From Treponema sp. (GTDB lineage Bacteria; Spirochaetota; Spirochaetia; Treponematales; Treponemataceae): a stretch of 44,671 nucleotides of DNA. The translations under genes and the position numbers were made by a program. The stretch spans positions 1 to 44,671 of the forward strand of contig JAEDDW010000009.1 in assembly GCA_016293645.1 (NCBI GenBank), given 5' to 3'. Numbering within the stretch: the stretch's first letter is position 1; each line of letters begins with the position of its first letter. The notes below the pieces were generated by a model. It was not told the DNA's origin and did not search any database. It saw only the letters and a list, made by a program, of their open reading frames with translations. Below are positions 42,389 through 44,671 of this stretch, one piece after another.

Positions 42389-42802
42389 ATGTCTAATGTT
42401 TCGATCGCCTGCATCGCTTTATGGAAGAACAAGGTCCTTGTCGCCCACAGAAATCCTGTTGGTCAGATGGGTGAACGCTGGGAATTTCCTGGTGGAAAGG
42501 TTGAAGACGGAGAGGATGAGGCAACCGGCATTGTCAGGGAATTCCAGGAAGAGTTTGGTGTGAAGGTCAGGGTCGGTGAGCATATAGCTGATGCTGAGTT
42601 TGAGCACAACGGAAAAAAAAGACAGCTACACGCCTATAGAATTTTCGTTCCGCACAAAGGAATTTTCTTTAAATACAAGCTTACAGAACATACGGAATAC
42701 AAGTGGGTTGAATTCTCCGAAATCAGGAATTTGAATTTTGTTGATTCCGATCTTCTTATTTATGATGCCGTAAAGGAATACGCCCGGAAGGTTTCCAGAT
42801 GA
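42389..42802 (+). CDS. Nudix hydrolase, MutT-like
   Basis: 137 residues from the ATG at 42389, which has a GAGGG Shine-Dalgarno; a GTG at 42380 lies within that site. The Nudix box is perfect: GKVEDGEDEATGIVREFQEEFGV fits Gx5Ex7REUxEExGU. The N-terminal VSIACIALWKNKVLVAHRNPVGQMGERWEFPGGK and the C-terminal KWVEFSEIRNLNFVDSD resemble MutT-type 8-oxo-dGTP or CTP pyrophosphohydrolases. These remove oxidised or non-canonical nucleotides, and the gene fits with the DNA-repair set in the window. Substrate is inferred, not seen. It overlaps the following lipoprotein gene as ATGA. Confidence 0.92.
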   Translation: MSNVSIACIALWKNKVLVAHRNPVGQMGERWEFPGGKVEDGEDEATGIVREFQEEFGVKVRVGEHIADAEFEHNGKKRQLHAYRIFVPHKGIFFKYKLTEHTEYKWVEFSEIRNLNFVDSDLLIYDAVKEYARKVSR

Positions 42803-43203
42803 AAAAAATTTTTCTTTTATTCATTTCTGCTTCCTTTTTTTTATTTTCTGGATGCAGGAAAGAGAAGCCTATAAATCTAGACTTTGAGGCTTCCAGAAGT
42901 ATTACGCCGGATCAGGAATGGGCAGTTGTTGTCGTTCCTTATGCGGCTTTTCTTGAGAAGTGTGATTATTCAGCAAATGTAAAAAGCCATGCAAGGCGTG
43001 GTGACATTTTTCTTGTGACAGGAAAAGAGTTCGTAAAGAAAGAAAACCAGGATAATACAACGAGACGCGGCAAAAAAAATGCCGATGAATTCGAGTGCTG
43101 GTATAAGTTCGATCAAGGCTGTCTTTCTTCAAGCCTGGTGGACATATACGACACAAAGCTTAAGGCGGAAAACGCTGCCTCAAAGTTGAACGAAGGCAAA
43201 TGA
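42799..43203 (+). CDS. Small lipoprotein with an SH3b-like domain
   Basis: 134 residues. Signal peptide ending in the lipobox FSGC (Cys19), then a ~100-residue mature domain. Its pattern (EWAVVVVPYAAFLEKCDYSANVKSHARRGDIFLVTG ... WYKFDQGCLSSSLVDIY) resembles a bacterial SH3 domain, with a charged loop (KKENQDNTTRRGKKNADE) between. SH3b domains bind peptidoglycan or other ligands at the envelope. Start overlaps the Nudix gene as ATGA. A strong bidirectional terminator follows. Lipoprotein status is well supported; the SH3b assignment is tentative. Confidence 0.82.
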   Translation: MKKIFLLFISASFFLFSGCRKEKPINLDFEASRSITPDQEWAVVVVPYAAFLEKCDYSANVKSHARRGDIFLVTGKEFVKKENQDNTTRRGKKNADEFECWYKFDQGCLSSSLVDIYDTKLKAENAASKLNEGK

Positions 43204-43256
43204 AAAAAACTCCGGAAGAAAATGAAATGCTTTTCAGATCTTTCCGGAGTTTTTTT
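43203..43256. terminator. Bidirectional intrinsic terminator between convergent genes
   Basis: AAAAAAACTCCGGAA (43203-43217) and TTCCGGAGTTTTTTT (43242-43256) form a 15-bp stem with an A-run on one side and a T-run on the other. It ends both the Nudix-lipoprotein transcript and, from the other strand, hisS. Confidence 0.85.
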
Positions 43257-43264
43257 ATTCGGTT

Positions 43265-44566
43265 CTATTTTGCAAGAATCTTATTGGCGGCTTCTTCCAC
43301 TGTTATGTCTGCAAACTGCTCTCGAGTCTTAAGATTCTTGAGGGTGAGCTTATTTGCGGCAGCCTGTTCCTTTGAAACAAGAATTCCCCATGGCATTCCT
43401 TTCTTTTCCGTGACGGTGTACTGCTTGTTCATCTTTACGCAGTCAGGGAATACTTCAACTGCAACTCCCTTTGCGCGAAGTGCGCTGGCAACTCCCTGAT
43501 AGTGGGCTGCAAGTTCTTCATCGCCGTTGAAGATTTCTGCATCAAGATAGCTTCCCTTTGCTTCCGTGATTCCAAGTTCCGCAAGGCCTGCAATAAGACG
43601 GTCAAGTCCGATTGAAGCACCGACTCCCGGAAGCTTGTCCTTCATGTAAAGGCCTGCAAGATTATCGTATCTTCCGCCTGAACAGACAGAACCGATTGAA
43701 GGAAGGTCATTGAGGAATGTTTCGTAAACAACACCTGTGTAGTAGTCAAGACCGCGTGTAATGCTTGGATCGAGGGTGTATGTTCCGTCGATGCCTGCAG
43801 CCTTCATCATGGCGTAGATGTCCTTCATGCGCTTTGAGTCAAGGTCTTCACCGCCTGCAAGGTTTTCGATGTTTGCAAGAGTCTCTTCAAAAGAACCACA
43901 TGGCTTGATGTAGCCAAGAATTTTTTCTGCGCTTTCTGCGTTGCCTGTAACTTCAGAGAGTTCCTTCTTTACTTCTTCTTCGCCGACTTTTGCAAGCTTG
44001 TCAACGATGCGGAGAATGTCGTCAGACTTGTCCTTGGCTCCGATTTTTTCAAGGAAGCGGTTGAAGATTCCGCGGTGGTTAACGTGGATGGTGATTTTTT
44101 CAACGCCGATGGAAGCAAGGGCTGCCTTCATCAAAGCAAGAACTTCAAAGTCTGCTGTCGCGCTGTCTGTTCCGACGGTGTCAAAGTCGCACTGGATGAA
44201 TTCACGGTAGCGTCCTGCCTGAGGTTTTTCTCCACGCCATACCTTTGAAATGTGGTAGCGTTTGAAAGGGAAGTAGAGTTCTTCCTTGTGCTGAGCAGTG
44301 TAGCGTGCAAATGGAACCGTAAGGTCAAAGCGCATTGCGACATCACGACCCCCGTTGTCCTCAAAGCGGAACATCTGCTTTTCAGTTTCGCCGTTGCTCT
44401 TGCGCAGAAGAATCTCTGTATATTCAAGAACAGGTGTATCGATTGGAACAAATCCGTATGAACGGTATGTATGAGTAAGTTTTTCAATCAAGTCTGAACG
44501 AAGAATCTCGTCCTGTGGCAAAAAATCTCTGAAGCCTTTTAAAATTTTTGGCTGAATCAAATCCAT
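43265..44566 (-). CDS. hisS: Histidyl-tRNA synthetase
   Basis: Class II aminoacyl-tRNA synthetase that charges tRNA-His. Motif 1 (KGFRDFLPQDEILR), motif 2 (FRFEDNGGRDVAMRFDLTVPFARY, then KVWRGEKPQAGRYREFIQCDFD), the histidine loop RGLDYYTGVVYE with CSGGRYDNLAG, and motif 3 (GVGASIGLDRLIAGL) are present, with a C-terminal anticodon-binding domain. The ATG at 44566 is preferred (433 residues); it has a GAGG Shine-Dalgarno. An in-frame ATG at 44599 would prepend an unconserved sequence. Transcribed alone towards the terminator at 43203-43256. Confidence 0.97.
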   Translation of the reverse strand: MDLIQPKILKGFRDFLPQDEILRSDLIEKLTHTYRSYGFVPIDTPVLEYTEILLRKSNGETEKQMFRFEDNGGRDVAMRFDLTVPFARYTAQHKEELYFPFKRYHISKVWRGEKPQAGRYREFIQCDFDTVGTDSATADFEVLALMKAALASIGVEKITIHVNHRGIFNRFLEKIGAKDKSDDILRIVDKLAKVGEEEVKKELSEVTGNAESAEKILGYIKPCGSFEETLANIENLAGGEDLDSKRMKDIYAMMKAAGIDGTYTLDPSITRGLDYYTGVVYETFLNDLPSIGSVCSGGRYDNLAGLYMKDKLPGVGASIGLDRLIAGLAELGITEAKGSYLDAEIFNGDEELAAHYQGVASALRAKGVAVEVFPDCVKMNKQYTVTEKKGMPWGILVSKEQAAANKLTLKNLKTREQFADITVEEAANKILAK

Positions 44567-44599
44567 TTTTATATCCTCGTTGTTTTGTTTGTTTTGCAA

Positions 44600-44671
44600 G
44601 TTTTTTTAGTTTATAAGAAAAGCAAAAAAAAAGTAATAGGGGGGAGTATTAACAATTCATAATTCATAATT
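44600..44671. other. Gene-free window edge with a short repeat
   Basis: AT-rich sequence upstream of hisS. It holds poly-A/T runs, a six-G run and, at 44653-44671, CAATTCATAATTCATAATT. Its 14 innermost bases are the reverse complement of the first 14 bases of the window. A hisS promoter is likely in this stretch (TATAAA near 44603) but cannot be fixed. Confidence 0.5.

Noticed and set aside
1..44671. CRISPR array, prophage, integron, intact insertion sequence, tRNA or rRNA genes
   Set aside because: I saw no regularly spaced direct repeats, no integrase, phage or transposase motifs and no recognisable structural-RNA gene in the gaps. A small RNA gene could still be missed by eye.

Overview
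The window reads as chromosomal DNA of a spirochaete, most likely a Treponema or close relative from a host-associated or rumen-type niche. The support is indirect but consistent: uvrA is followed directly by an LptD/OstA-like outer-membrane gene, there are several spirochaete-style lipoproteins with short lipoboxes, an NHL/von Willebrand periplasmic protein, an orphan HPt protein, low-to-mid-40s % GC by eye, and small conserved proteins of no recognised family. I recognise no phage, CRISPR array, rRNA, tRNA or intact insertion sequence. No stretch longer than about 160 bases lacks a gene.

Layout. 1-2.7 kb (+): sufU (Fe-S scaffold), an RlmI-type methyltransferase and miaA. 2.7-6 kb: a small minus-strand protein, then tatD (+) and lnt (-), which converge with overlapping 3' ends. 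6-10.9 kb (+): a divergent galactokinase-like GHMP kinase, surE, a TPR protein and a secreted TPR-NHL-VWA protein. 10.9-14.1 kb (-): a large membrane protein and dinB. 14.2-18.8 kb (+): a protein with a possible degenerate GHKL ATPase domain, a lipoprotein, trmB and ligA. 18.9-23.8 kb (-): a complete branched-chain amino-acid-type ABC importer, livJ-livH-livM-livG-livF. 23.8-27.9 kb (-): recO, then recJ with an M23 peptidase. 28-34.3 kb (+): uvrA and the lptD-like gene. 34.3-37 kb: a Lys/Ala-rich coiled-coil protein, an orphan HPt protein (-) and lepB (+). 37.1-39.9 kb (-): secA. 40-43.2 kb (+): a propeller lipoprotein, two membrane proteins, a Nudix hydrolase and a small lipoprotein. 43.3-44.6 kb (-): hisS.

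Functional themes. DNA maintenance is prominent (ligA, dinB, recJ, recO, uvrA, Nudix). So is envelope biogenesis (lnt, lepB, secA, lptD-like, M23 peptidase, lipoproteins).

The most interesting signal is regulatory. At least seven genes without a Shine-Dalgarno sequence (tatD, lnt, recO, the HPt gene, lepB, secA and the 40025 lipoprotein) have a TANNNT -10-like hexamer ending exactly seven bases before the start codon. uvrA is within three bases of that register. This predicts leaderless mRNAs for a substantial gene class, while operon-internal genes and liv genes keep strong Shine-Dalgarno sites. For the HPt/lepB pair, two such promoters lie face to face in 42 bases and overlap. Other points worth a second look are an extra ~140-residue domain inside RecJ, a possible GHKL fold in the 14274 gene, histone-H1-like tails on Lnt and on the 34365 protein, and two related palindromic MITE-like elements placed between convergent genes. 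All assignments are from reading the sequence; no database search was run.
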